DNA from: Patescibacteria group bacterium
GTDB taxonomy: Bacteria; Patescibacteriota; Microgenomatia; UBA1400; PJMF01
Direction of reading: 5' to 3'
NCBI GenBank assembly: GCA_019454415.1
Contig: JACFOI010000001.1
Coordinates: 60,147 to 110,054 of the forward strand
DNA: 49,908 nucleotides
The notes below the pieces were generated by a model. The model saw nothing but the letters and a program-made list of their open reading frames with translations, did no database searches and had not been told where the DNA came from. The position numbers were made by a program, and so were the translations under genes. Positions 1-8,640 of this stretch are shown here, in pieces. Numbering within the stretch: the first letter of the stretch is position 1; each line of letters starts with the position of its first letter.

Positions 1-1035
1 ATGAACATTTTGTTTCACCTGCCGGCCCCGCACACGATTTATGCCGGGCGCACAATCGTCAACGGCTATAAGCATGCCTTTGAGGATCTCGGGCACTCAT
101 TCCGTTTTCTGACTCCTGACGATGATCAGAAGCGCACGTTTGAAGAGTTCCAGCCGGATATCTTTTTCACCGGTATTGGACCACTCACCTTTCGTTACCT
201 CGACTTAGAGATACTCGCAAAGGCAAAGAAGAAAGGGACACGGGTGTTTGTAAATACACCATTTTGGCACTCTCCCCTTTCTAAGTCACGGATTAACGAG
301 GTGCCAAGTCTTTCGCAAAATAAAGAATGGATAGAGCTTATCAAGTCAGGAAAGTTCGGAGATCTCTACTACAACATCTGTGAGCAAGGCGATGACCGGA
401 TGAGTGGTTTTGAGGAAACGACAGGCTACAAACATCAGACTGTTTTGCTAGCAGCAGATAAGACACTTCTTTACCCGGAGTTTGACCAAAAGTTTCACGC
501 AGATATTTCATATATAGGTACCTATCTCCCCGACAAGCGGAAGTTCTTTAAGGAGTATGTTTTTCCTCTGAAAGATTCTTATAGTGTCAAACTCTACGGA
601 CAGGACTGGACATTTTGGGAGAGACAGCTCGGTTTCGTTCAGAAGGTCGGACAGTACTTTAATCTTCCCATGCTCCGCTCCCTGCAGAAGCCGAAACTCT
701 TACTCGAAGATGAACGAAAAATATACTCTTCATCAAAGGTTTGCATAAACATTCATGAAGAGTATCAAAAAAGATATGGAGATATTAATGAGAGAACGTT
801 CAAGATCCTTTGCGCCGGTGGATTGGAAGTAGTAGATAACGTTCCGACCTTAAATAAGTACTTTGAAGATGGCAAGCAGATAGTTATTGCTAAGTCTAAA
901 AGCGAGTGGTTTGAACGAATTGAGTACTTTATCTCTCATCCTGACGAAGCAAAAAGGATTGGTGAAGCTGGAAGAAAAAGAGTCCTGGAAAAACACACCT
1001 ACCATCAAAGAGTCGCACAGCTCCTCGGACTCTAG
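1..1035 (+). CDS. GT1-like glycosyltransferase, CgeB / Glyco_trans_1_2 type
   Basis: This 344-residue soluble protein is probably a cytosolic glycosyltransferase with a GT-B fold. The C-terminal third (about 235-344) resembles the Glyco_trans_1_2 domain of CgeB-like proteins: NIHEEY, then a segment around ERTFKILCAGG, then a HPDEAKRIGEAGRKRV helix near the end, which is the usual close of such domains. The N-terminus MNILFHLPAPHTIYAGRTI looks like a natural start, but the window begins exactly at the ATG, so upstream signals and any extension cannot be judged. Donor and acceptor are unknown. Its last four bases overlap the convergent methyltransferase gene. The family call is by eye; the glycosyltransferase role fits the surrounding locus. 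Confidence 0.8.
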   Translation: MNILFHLPAPHTIYAGRTIVNGYKHAFEDLGHSFRFLTPDDDQKRTFEEFQPDIFFTGIGPLTFRYLDLEILAKAKKKGTRVFVNTPFWHSPLSKSRINEVPSLSQNKEWIELIKSGKFGDLYYNICEQGDDRMSGFEETTGYKHQTVLLAADKTLLYPEFDQKFHADISYIGTYLPDKRKFFKEYVFPLKDSYSVKLYGQDWTFWERQLGFVQKVGQYFNLPMLRSLQKPKLLLEDERKIYSSSKVCINIHEEYQKRYGDINERTFKILCAGGLEVVDNVPTLNKYFEDGKQIVIAKSKSEWFERIEYFISHPDEAKRIGEAGRKRVLEKHTYHQRVAQLLGL

Positions 1036-1760
1036 ATAGCTTTTTGGCCTTTGACCAAATCTTTCACCATATAAATAGAGTTTAATCCGTTATTAAAGAC
1101 CTGCTTATAGCCTTGAGTTCTTAATAACTTATCGACGGAGTTCTCCAGCTCGTCACCCTTGTTTGATTCTACACATACCACTAACGGCCGGAACTTCTTC
1201 CAATTGTTGCCTTTCAGCACAATCAAATCCAGGCCTTCAGTATCAACTGACAAGAAATCGACTCGACGTTTTCCCACGTACTTTCTCATCACTTCACCAA
1301 GCGTAGCGGTTTTGACCTTCACTTTTGCCTCGAGTTCAAATCCTTCCTTGATGGCGGACTCAGCTTCCTGTTTAGAGAGCGTCGATAAAGTGCCGGGAAT
1401 CATTTTATAGGAGGTCAACGTTCCGGCTCGATCACTGACTCCCAAGTTAAGGTTGGTATCTTCCGGCCTGGCAGCAACAAACTTTTGGTAGTTCTGTGGA
1501 TCAGGCTCGATGTTGATCCCGCGCCAACCGCGTTCATAGAACCGCTTGGTATTACTAAAACGATTCGGGTCAAAAGCTCCTACGTCAACATAAAATCCTT
1601 CAGGACGATGGTTTAATAGTTTGTCGATAACTAGGTCTTCTTTGTTTTGGCTATAGGAGCGTAGGAACTGTCTATTCCACAACAACATCGTTTCGTAGAT
1701 TCCGAACCAAAGCGTTTTTCGCCAGCCGTACATCCTTAACTTTGTCATGAGTTGTTGCAT
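1032..1760 (-). CDS. FkbM-family SAM-dependent methyltransferase
   Basis: This 242-residue protein matches FkbM methyltransferases, which usually O-methylate sugars or polyketides. Recognisable blocks are SYSQNKEDLVI, then GFYVDVGAFDPN (SAM-binding motif I), GINIEPDPQNY (acidic motif II), a LNLGVSDRAGTL strand and VDFLSVDTEGLD, all in the family's usual order. The frame stays open to a GTG at 1790. I place the start at the ATG at 1760 because an extended -10 (TGTTATACT) ends eight bases before it, which predicts a leaderless transcript; ATG 1748 is the alternative. It probably methylates a sugar of the glycan made by its neighbours, and its substrate cannot be read from sequence. Confidence 0.88.
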   Translation of the reverse strand: MQQLMTKLRMYGWRKTLWFGIYETMLLWNRQFLRSYSQNKEDLVIDKLLNHRPEGFYVDVGAFDPNRFSNTKRFYERGWRGINIEPDPQNYQKFVAARPEDTNLNLGVSDRAGTLTSYKMIPGTLSTLSKQEAESAIKEGFELEAKVKVKTATLGEVMRKYVGKRRVDFLSVDTEGLDLIVLKGNNWKKFRPLVVCVESNKGDELENSVDKLLRTQGYKQVFNNGLNSIYMVKDLVKGQKAI

Positions 1761-1768
1761 AAGTTTGC

Positions 1769-1777
1769 AGTATAACA
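1769..1777 (-). promoter_or_regulatory. extended -10 element before the FkbM methyltransferase
   Basis: On the minus strand this reads TGTTATACT, an extended -10 (TGn plus TATACT). It ends eight bases before the ATG at 1760, so transcription would start at or one base before that codon. No convincing -35 is visible, which is normal for extended -10 promoters. It decides the start codon of the gene. Confidence 0.5.
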
Positions 1778-1830
1778 GTTTGAGGAACACCTAGGATAAC
1801 AACTTTCCGGAGTCATTCGTGCAGATTGCG

Positions 1831-1852
1831 TTACAGGGGGTAACCCATGTAA
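1831..1852. repeat. 22-base imperfect dyad in the divergent intergenic region
   Basis: The 148 bases between the divergent fkbM-like and methyltransferase genes hold one clear structure. It has outer arms TTACA and TGTAA and an inner GGG/CCC pairing around a central TA; nine of eleven positions pair. It could be an operator or an RNA hairpin. A TATATT at 1883-1888 is a weak -10 candidate for the downstream plus-strand gene. Nothing else is evident in this gap. Confidence 0.35.
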
Positions 1853-1908
1853 AGTAATAAAGCGGTTGGATACACTTACAACTATATTCAGGCATCCTTT
1901 CAAAATAA

Positions 1909-2661
1909 ATGAAAAAAAAGTTCAAAGACACCTCGGATTTTTATAATAAACAGGGTTACTATGCTTGGGATCATCAAAGCTTTTCCCAAGATCGAGTCAA
2001 AAAGCTGACCAGTGAGTTAATAGTGGTACTTGCGCAGAACAAAAAACTGACAGTACTAGATTTAGGAAGTGGGACTGGCGAGTGGATATATCAAATTTCC
2101 CAACGTTTTCCCCAGCATTCTTACTATGGGTGTGACCTGGCAGAAAAAGTGATTACTCAAAACAAAAAGAACAAAAAAAATATTCATTGGTCCGTCCAAG
2201 ACATTCAGAAAACCTCTTACAAAGATAAGATGTTTGATGTGGTCATTGCGGGTGAAGTGATTGAGCATCTTAGTGACACTGATTCGTTTTTGGCTGATAT
2301 ACACCGAGTACTTAAACCGAAAGGTCTCCTTTTTCTAACAACACCCAACCTGGCCTCTTGGTTAGACAGACGCATGTTATTGATGGGACTTCAGCCGTTC
2401 TCCACAGAGGTGAGTAACCTTTCCAGAACTTTTGGGAGAGAGAGCTTCTACAAACTATTACTGCTTCCCAGTAAGAGTGATTCGGCCGGACACCTGCGTT
2501 GTTTCACAAAAAAAGCTCTTTTTTCCGTGTTGAGTCACTTCCGTTTAGTGCCTGTTAAAGACATTCCCTGCCATGTCCATAATATTCTTCCCAACAAGAT
2601 TATTACTCGATTGATGCCTTCGATGTCACAAAATATACTTGTGATTGCTCAAAAGGCATAA
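1909..2661 (+). CDS. class I SAM-dependent methyltransferase (Methyltransf_11 type)
   Basis: This 250-residue soluble protein has the Rossmann methyltransferase core. Motif I is TVLDLGSGTGEW near residue 50. Motif II is an acidic strand in YYGCDLAEKV. Next come FDVVIAGEVIEHL and the post-motif strand KPKGLLFLTTPN. The segment after about 160 is variable and should form the acceptor site. It leads a plus-strand series of five genes with almost no spacing. Its neighbours are GT-C proteins, so a sugar or lipid-carrier methylation is plausible, but the same fold methylates many substrates. The start at 1909 has no strong Shine-Dalgarno; the N-terminus runs directly into family-like sequence. Confidence 0.85.
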   Translation: MKKKFKDTSDFYNKQGYYAWDHQSFSQDRVKKLTSELIVVLAQNKKLTVLDLGSGTGEWIYQISQRFPQHSYYGCDLAEKVITQNKKNKKNIHWSVQDIQKTSYKDKMFDVVIAGEVIEHLSDTDSFLADIHRVLKPKGLLFLTTPNLASWLDRRMLLMGLQPFSTEVSNLSRTFGRESFYKLLLLPSKSDSAGHLRCFTKKALFSVLSHFRLVPVKDIPCHVHNILPNKIITRLMPSMSQNILVIAQKA

Positions 2662-2664
2662 AAC

Positions 2665-4839
2665 ATGTCCAATATGCAGTTTTCTAAGAAGTATCTCTTC
2701 AGCTTTGGGCTGGTCTTTCTTTTTTATTTGCTTATTTCTGTTGTAATCTTTTTTCCCCGATGGCAAAACATTGTCACTCATTATGGAGCAGCTGACTTCG
2801 ATACTGACGGGACTTTATGGTACTACTGGGCCAGGCTATTTACGGATGGACATCAGATTAACTTCAACTTTACAAATGAACTCGTTGCTTTTCCTTTTGG
2901 GTATGATGTTTCCCACATCCCCTACTTCAGCCTAATCTACGAACTCAACTTATTAGGGATGAGAGCGCTGGGAGGAGGCTGGCAGTCAATCGTTTTGGTG
3001 TCGAATCTGTCGACTCTGCTGAGTTACCCTTTGGCAGCCTTTACTGCTTTCCTCTTAACTTTTTATTTAACCAAGAAAACGTATCCTAGTTTTATTTCGG
3101 GATTAATCTTTAGTTATTCTTACTATCACGTGTTAATGGTGAGAGGCTCACTGTCACAAAACCATCTGGAGTTTATCCCGCTCTTTTACTTAACATTCTT
3201 ATTTTTTTTAGACAAGCCCACCTGGAAGTCTCTCTTACTTTCCAGTTTTACATTCGCAGTTCTTTTTCTGAGTAATGCCTACTGGGCGTTCTTCAGCATA
3301 GTATTTACACCAATTTTTGTCCTCTTTTATGGAACTCGTTCTCTTCGTCAGCGAATACTGCTCGGCTTGGCTTACTATCCCAGCGCCATAGTTACTTCTA
3401 TCGCTCTTAACCTCAACTATGTGTACTACCAACTCTACAACCTGAGTCCCTATCAGCTGCTGTATGTCTTTCCCAAAGCTGGTACCGTCAAGGATCAGCT
3501 GATCAGTACCTTGTCTTTCTTCTCCCCGTCTGCCAATGCGCTGTTTAGGCCCTGGGAGTATCTGGGAGGAGACCACTATCTCGGCTATACGGCAGTGCTA
3601 ATTGCGTTGATTGGTCTCTTTATTCGCCGCAAACAGAAAGTCTTTGCGCTGTTCATGGCCGCGTTTTTACTGGCCATCTTACTCTCTTCCAGAGTGTCAC
3701 CGTTCCTGGTCATTAATGAGACTTACTTTCAGTACTTCAGAGCATTTAGAGCAGTCTCGCGTCTGGTGATTTTTGCGTCACTTTTCCTCGGCATTTTAGT
3801 GGCTCTCTCCCTTGATAAGATCAAAGATTTAATCAGCCGCAACTTGCCAAAAACACTCAGGAAGAGAGCGATCATCGTGTTAGCACTTTGTTTCCCCCTC
3901 CTCATCTTGGTTGATGGAACTCCTGCTTCTACGCTTCACCCTCAAATGACAAACTTCCAGCGAATTGCCAATTTGTACCAGCCGATCAAAGAGAACGACG
4001 ACATCCGACGGATAGCAGCCTATCCAATGGAGATCGACGGTGAGGATGGAGGCTTCCCCAGAAACTATCAACTGATTGGACAGATCATCCATGGCAAGAC
4101 GCTCGTTGGCGGTAAGGATCGATTCATCACTCAGGCCAAAGGATTTGAGTCACAAATTAAAGACTTGAACGATCCGCAAGCCATTGATGTTCTAGATGCT
4201 GCTGATATTGATACGATTCTTATCTATCACAGAATGTACAGCCAAAGCGACGACGATATTCGTCGTTTAAAAGCAGATCCCCGTATTGTTTACCTGGGCA
4301 CCTTCGAACAGCCGTTTGATGAAAATCGTGATCGATCAAGCAATGACCTCTCCAGGAAGTATTCACTCTTCCAAATTCGCGATGTTGTAGAAAGAAATCA
4401 TGCTGGTGTGCAACTAAATCCTGAACTCACCTCAACCTTACCCTCGGAAAACATTACGGTTCAGAAAGTAAGTGCAACTCGATACGCAATAACCCTTCAG
4501 AATGTAAAAGAGCCGTTTGCGCTGAACTTCACAGAACCGTTTACTCAACAGTGGCAGCTCTTTGTCGATGGAAAATCGGAACCAGTTTTTCTGGCTGAGC
4601 GGGAAGTCTTTGAAAACTGTTGTAGTACCTGGAAGATAGATCCGCAACGTGACTTTCCAGCTCTCAGTTCAACTGATAGTCCAGAAAGTACTGCAGACCT
4701 CCACCTCAGCCTTGTGTATACCCCAGTTCGCTTTAACGTCATAAGTGAGTATGTGCGATGGGGCTTCCTCTTCTTGATTGCATCTGCCGTTTTTGTTTAC
4801 CAGATCGTAAAGGGTATGAGGAAGAAAAATCAGGTATGA
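2665..4839 (+). CDS. large GT-C-like integral membrane protein, probable lipid-donor glycosyltransferase
   Basis: This 724-residue protein has an N-terminal transmembrane helix (about 10-30). An acidic first outer loop contains DFDTDGTLWYYW, in the place where GT-C enzymes carry catalytic acids. Roughly ten further helices run to about residue 420, then comes a 250-residue extracytoplasmic domain, and a last helix near 700-717. This architecture resembles YfhO-like and other GT-C superfamily membrane proteins. It probably transfers a sugar from a polyprenyl-phosphate donor on the outer face of the membrane, but I cannot name a defined family. An AAAGG motif eight bases ahead of the ATG supports the start. 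It overlaps the next gene by ATGA, so the two are likely co-translated. Confidence 0.75.
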   Translation: MSNMQFSKKYLFSFGLVFLFYLLISVVIFFPRWQNIVTHYGAADFDTDGTLWYYWARLFTDGHQINFNFTNELVAFPFGYDVSHIPYFSLIYELNLLGMRALGGGWQSIVLVSNLSTLLSYPLAAFTAFLLTFYLTKKTYPSFISGLIFSYSYYHVLMVRGSLSQNHLEFIPLFYLTFLFFLDKPTWKSLLLSSFTFAVLFLSNAYWAFFSIVFTPIFVLFYGTRSLRQRILLGLAYYPSAIVTSIALNLNYVYYQLYNLSPYQLLYVFPKAGTVKDQLISTLSFFSPSANALFRPWEYLGGDHYLGYTAVLIALIGLFIRRKQKVFALFMAAFLLAILLSSRVSPFLVINETYFQYFRAFRAVSRLVIFASLFLGILVALSLDKIKDLISRNLPKTLRKRAIIVLALCFPLLILVDGTPASTLHPQMTNFQRIANLYQPIKENDDIRRIAAYPMEIDGEDGGFPRNYQLIGQIIHGKTLVGGKDRFITQAKGFESQIKDLNDPQAIDVLDAADIDTILIYHRMYSQSDDDIRRLKADPRIVYLGTFEQPFDENRDRSSNDLSRKYSLFQIRDVVERNHAGVQLNPELTSTLPSENITVQKVSATRYAITLQNVKEPFALNFTEPFTQQWQLFVDGKSEPVFLAEREVFENCCSTWKIDPQRDFPALSSTDSPESTADLHLSLVYTPVRFNVISEYVRWGFLFLIASAVFVYQIVKGMRKKNQV

Positions 4840-7037
4840 AAGTAATGAAGATACTACTAGCCTTGCTTACGATAAGTTGGCTGTTGAGTCTCGCCTTTAC
4901 CTTTCAATTTCAGGTGCCTTCTCCGTCTCTAAGAACACTTGAGCTCCGTAGCCAGTTGAGCAAAAACAGTGAGCCCTATACATCTCTATTGACGCTGACA
5001 AACACTGATACCTTTGGTGTGCCTGCATATCCCTACGTTGACACTTCACCTACGCAGAAAAAGTACTTTTTTACTTTGGCCAAGGAATCTTATGACCTGC
5101 AGGAAGAACCAATTTTCTACGCCCACAAACGAATAGCTGAGGCAATCAAGTTTTATCAGGTCCTTTCCTATGAGGATTGGCAGCGCCTCCTTGATCACTA
5201 TAAACGATATATGGGGCAACAGCTGGCAAAGATTGAGTCTTCGCCAAGTAGTTACGTCAGAGACACGCTCTATGCCCAGGCCTTTGAGTACTTAAAAAAA
5301 CATACGGAAGATACTAAGGCCCTGGTGGCTAGTATAGGTAGTGATTCAGAGCGTATTAATCAATTGATTCAATCAACTTTTGGCGAACTCACTTCCCAAT
5401 TCCCTGAGAGAATCCGTGATCAAAATACCTGGATTTTCTATCCTTTAGATATCGCGACGCAAAAAGAGTTTGGCGCTTACTACTTGACGGCTCGTTTGCC
5501 GGTTAGTAGCTCGAGTAGCCGTGTCAGGCTATACCTTAATGACAGAGAGCTTGCTGCTGAGACGGCAAGTACAGAGTCAGCCAAAATTGCAGAGGCGGGC
5601 CCCGTCCAGATTTCTTCCGTCGACGATACTTTTGTTTTACACGTAGTTGAAACTGCAACGGCGGCGGGAAGGGTGCGTCCCAGCCTCTACGCTCAGGAAT
5701 CTTCAGCCTCTGCTACTCTGCCTGCATCCTTTAGTATTGAAAAGATCCGTCCGGGGGAGTACCGATTGAGGCTCTCTCACATGAGCACTCGGGACACAGA
5801 GTCGATGCTACATTCATTAGGAAGTGGATGGAGAGCTGCACTCGTCCAACAACAGGGTAATGAATCTGAATATGTAGTCAGTTTCTTCCCTAAACAGCTG
5901 CTTGATATCCTGGTCTTTGTTGCCTTGCCTTTCCTTATAGTATTGTGTGGAACAGTCGTGTTTTTCCATCGAGCAACAGTGAAACTTAAACAGCAGGTGG
6001 CTGGGCAGATAAAGGGCGAAAAATTGTTCGTAACTCTCCGAACTCTCCTCCAGCGTATTAGAAAAGTACTGCGTCCCGTTCGTTCTTTACTATTCTGGGT
6101 CTTTCTGGGAGGGCTCTTTATTGATGTGGTGCTGTTTAGTGCCACCAGCGTTGCAGCGTTGACGATAGGACTTACTCTTACCTGGTTTTTAGTTGCGATA
6201 GCTTTCAATATTCGGGAGAGGACTCATTTTGCGCTGGGTCTTCTCTTCTTTTTGTTACTGCCTATTCTGCTCGTTGTTCATCGACAGAACATTGCCGTCA
6301 AACTTACTAACTGGTCCTATCTTTTCTTAGCCATCGGCACGCTTGAGCTACTCATTCGACAGACTTATCGGGATTACCAAAAGGATTCCATCTCGGATGC
6401 ACTAAGAGCTTTATTCCATGATGTTTTAGGACCATTTAATCGGTTAATTAGCGGGGCATTAATATTTATTCATTTAAACATTGTCATTATTACGAAGATT
6501 GTCTGGATCGCTACCATAAGTATTTTGGCTCTAACTATCTCAAGTAACTTTGTCTATCAATCCCATTTTTACGAAAAGTTCTATAAGACGGATCCCTTTC
6601 AAATGTTTGTACTCGGAACAGGAATCTATCAAGTCATTCTGATCTTTGTATTCCTGGTACTGCTTTTTCTCTTATGGAGGAAATCTAGTCTCTTATTAAG
6701 ACTCTTGTGCGTACTCTTAGGAGTTGCCGTTATTCAAGTAATAGTGTTCAACTTCACCAGCTATCGGATCAGGACACAAGCCGTTATTACTGAGCTCAAT
6801 AAAGAGCAGGGGACGATGTGGAGCGAGATCACTATTTATGGTAATAACTTTGGAAACGCTCCCTACAACGGAGCAGCTGTCTACGTGGAGGGTGTCAAAC
6901 AGCGAATCCTCGATTGGAGAACGGATCGCATTATCTTCGTGGTTGATCCAATTAATACTAAAACTGGGAAACTGTGGGTAGTAAATGTAGATCAAAAAAA
7001 GACAAATGAACTGCCGTTTGAGTACATACCACTCTAG
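4836..7037 (+). CDS. multi-pass membrane protein with C-terminal IPT/TIG domain
   Basis: This 733-residue protein of unknown function starts at the ATG overlapping the previous stop (ATGA); the frame is open further upstream, but that part lies inside the previous gene. A signal-anchor helix lies at 5-25. A polar extracytoplasmic region of about 320 residues follows, then about eight transmembrane segments between 353 and 640. The C-terminal domain (about 648-733) looks like an IPT/TIG immunoglobulin-like fold, with ITIYGNNFG and the DWRTDRIIFVV strand. Such folds bind glycans or partner proteins at cell surfaces. It is probably an accessory or receptor of the neighbouring GT-C proteins, or an atypical GT-C enzyme; neither can be shown here. 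Confidence 0.75.
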   Translation: MKVMKILLALLTISWLLSLAFTFQFQVPSPSLRTLELRSQLSKNSEPYTSLLTLTNTDTFGVPAYPYVDTSPTQKKYFFTLAKESYDLQEEPIFYAHKRIAEAIKFYQVLSYEDWQRLLDHYKRYMGQQLAKIESSPSSYVRDTLYAQAFEYLKKHTEDTKALVASIGSDSERINQLIQSTFGELTSQFPERIRDQNTWIFYPLDIATQKEFGAYYLTARLPVSSSSSRVRLYLNDRELAAETASTESAKIAEAGPVQISSVDDTFVLHVVETATAAGRVRPSLYAQESSASATLPASFSIEKIRPGEYRLRLSHMSTRDTESMLHSLGSGWRAALVQQQGNESEYVVSFFPKQLLDILVFVALPFLIVLCGTVVFFHRATVKLKQQVAGQIKGEKLFVTLRTLLQRIRKVLRPVRSLLFWVFLGGLFIDVVLFSATSVAALTIGLTLTWFLVAIAFNIRERTHFALGLLFFLLLPILLVVHRQNIAVKLTNWSYLFLAIGTLELLIRQTYRDYQKDSISDALRALFHDVLGPFNRLISGALIFIHLNIVIITKIVWIATISILALTISSNFVYQSHFYEKFYKTDPFQMFVLGTGIYQVILIFVFLVLLFLLWRKSSLLLRLLCVLLGVAVIQVIVFNFTSYRIRTQAVITELNKEQGTMWSEITIYGNNFGNAPYNGAAVYVEGVKQRILDWRTDRIIFVVDPINTKTGKLWVVNVDQKKTNELPFEYIPL

Positions 7038-7048
7038 GAGTTTTTTTG

Positions 7049-7054
7049 TAGAAT
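7049..7054 (+). promoter_or_regulatory. -10 element (TAGAAT) directly ahead of the GT39-like gene
   Basis: TAGAAT ends five bases before the ATG at 7060, so a transcript from it would begin at or just after the start codon. There is no matching -35 at the usual distance. The T-run upstream (7041-7047) follows a four-pair ACTC/GAGT stem that is too weak to call a terminator. Confidence 0.35.
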
Positions 7055-7059
7055 AGAGT

Positions 7060-8640
7060 ATGGCTAAAAATCGCTTTATAGCTCTGCTGATTCCGTTATT
7101 CATTTTCCTGATTGCGTTAGTTTATCGAGGCTATGGTTTTTTAAACACACCGTTTTGGGTGGATGAGTTTTCAACTGCTTTCCAAGCAAACCTGATGCGG
7201 AAGTACACCGTCAACTTACTTACTCAACAAGATTATTACGTTGAGTACCATAACTTTACTCCTCATTTTCTGGTTGCAAGTAGTTTCGAGTGGTTGGGTG
7301 AGTCAACGACAAATGCCCGGCTGCCTTTTATTTTGATCGGTAGCCTGGTGCCTGTCTGTGTCTGGCTTTTTGGCAAAAGAGCTCTAAGGGATGACGCCAC
7401 AGCACTGGCAGCAGCAGCCCTGACGACCTTCTCCTACTTCGAAATCACTTGGTCACGGCAGGCACGCGGCTACGTACTGCAGCAAACACTTCTCTTATTT
7501 GTACTGATCTGCTACTTCTGGCTGTTCTCGGCAAAGTCCCGGCGCTCAATAGCCTTGGCAGTTGGAGGACTACTCCTGGGAATCGTCGGTGGAGTTCTGA
7601 CGCATCTTACGTTCTTGTTTGTAGTGGTAGCCCTCAGCCTTCATGCGGCTTGGTACTTTAGACAAGAAGTAAAGCAAAAAGTTCTACGAAACCGCGTCTT
7701 CATTGGACTCCTTGCTGTGTGTTTACTGCTGCTCGGATATCTCTCCGTTGGACCAATCAGTCGGTTTATATCTTTTTTACTTTCCGGTCACGTTCCTAAT
7801 AACCTACCTTACTATCACTCATTCCTGTGGAGAGAGTACGGAGTAATTATCATCCTCTCTTTGATTGGCTATGGGTATGGTCTGCTGAAACAGCCCAAAG
7901 TCTTTACTTTACTGGGTGGAATTTCTTTGATTTATCTGTTCTTTTTTGGCTTTATTTTTGAACCTAGAGTATCAAGATATCTGTTACCAATCTTTCCGCT
8001 CCTGTTTATCTCTGCCGGACTGGGACTGCGTTTTCTAAGTGAGAGCTTTGTCCAGCTCTTAGCACTCAAGAACGCACAGAAACGGAACTGGTTAATGGGA
8101 ATACTGCCCTTCCTTCTCGCCCTACTAATCGTTGCGAATGGCGATAAGTTTGTGCTTAAACCCAAAACTTTCTACTCAGTCAACCATGATTTCCGTGAGA
8201 TTGCGCTGATTGATTACGATCAGGTTTATCAATTCATCAAAGAGAAAGGTGAGCTGGGAGAGGGGCAAACTGCTGTGATCGATACCTGGGGTGACCGTTT
8301 GGCATGGTACTTGGGGCCGGAGTTCGAGGCAGGCTATGTTTTTCGTTGGACGAATGAGTCAGAACTACTTAAGCAAACAGCCTTTGAGGTGACCGCATCC
8401 GGTGAGAAAATTGTAGCGAAACGTAATGGTATGCGGCTAATTAGCAGTGTTGATGATTTGCAACGGGCCATGACGCAGTATCCCAAGGGATTTATCTGGA
8501 TTGATGACTCTTCGCTTCCGGCAGATGTACGGGAGTTTGCTGAAAAGAACTTCAAGGTAGAACTCTACCAAGATCACTACACGCTAGATGATAATCCCTA
8601 CTCTATCTGGCCGGGCACACTGTATAGTTGGGGGTTGTGA
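7060..8640 (+). CDS. GT39/ArnT-like GT-C membrane glycosyltransferase
   Basis: This 526-residue protein has the PMT-like layout: a first helix (about 7-25), then the acidic pair of TPFWVDEFSTA (D35, E36) at the start of the first outer loop, then about ten more helices and a C-terminal extracytoplasmic domain of about 160 residues. In PMT and ArnT enzymes the acidic pair in this loop is catalytic, and the donor is a polyprenyl-phosphate sugar. Downstream blocks such as WSRQARGYVLQQ fit bacterial members of the family. The next gene starts within its stop codon (TGATG), so they are coupled. The sugar and acceptor are unknown. Confidence 0.85.
   Translation: MAKNRFIALLIPLFIFLIALVYRGYGFLNTPFWVDEFSTAFQANLMRKYTVNLLTQQDYYVEYHNFTPHFLVASSFEWLGESTTNARLPFILIGSLVPVCVWLFGKRALRDDATALAAAALTTFSYFEITWSRQARGYVLQQTLLLFVLICYFWLFSAKSRRSIALAVGGLLLGIVGGVLTHLTFLFVVVALSLHAAWYFRQEVKQKVLRNRVFIGLLAVCLLLLGYLSVGPISRFISFLLSGHVPNNLPYYHSFLWREYGVIIILSLIGYGYGLLKQPKVFTLLGGISLIYLFFFGFIFEPRVSRYLLPIFPLLFISAGLGLRFLSESFVQLLALKNAQKRNWLMGILPFLLALLIVANGDKFVLKPKTFYSVNHDFREIALIDYDQVYQFIKEKGELGEGQTAVIDTWGDRLAWYLGPEFEAGYVFRWTNESELLKQTAFEVTASGEKIVAKRNGMRLISSVDDLQRAMTQYPKGFIWIDDSSLPADVREFAEKNFKVELYQDHYTLDDNPYSIWPGTLYSWGL

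Noticed and set aside
5777-6208. A 143-codon minus-strand frame inside the membrane protein at 4836-7037
   Set aside because: The plus strand encodes clear transmembrane helices here; the minus frame is a basic, motif-free shadow.
7031-7047. Intrinsic terminator after the IPT/TIG gene
   Set aside because: There is a T-run, but the stem ahead of it has only four pairs, too weak to support termination.
6717-7103. A 128-codon minus-strand frame across the gene boundary at 7037-7060
   Set aside because: It is antisense to the end of the IPT/TIG gene, has no recognisable domain or promoter, and its composition follows the opposite strand.
8628-8639. TTG start for the tandem GT2 protein
   Set aside because: ATG 8640 follows a GGGGG motif, overlaps the preceding stop and gives a normal N-terminus.
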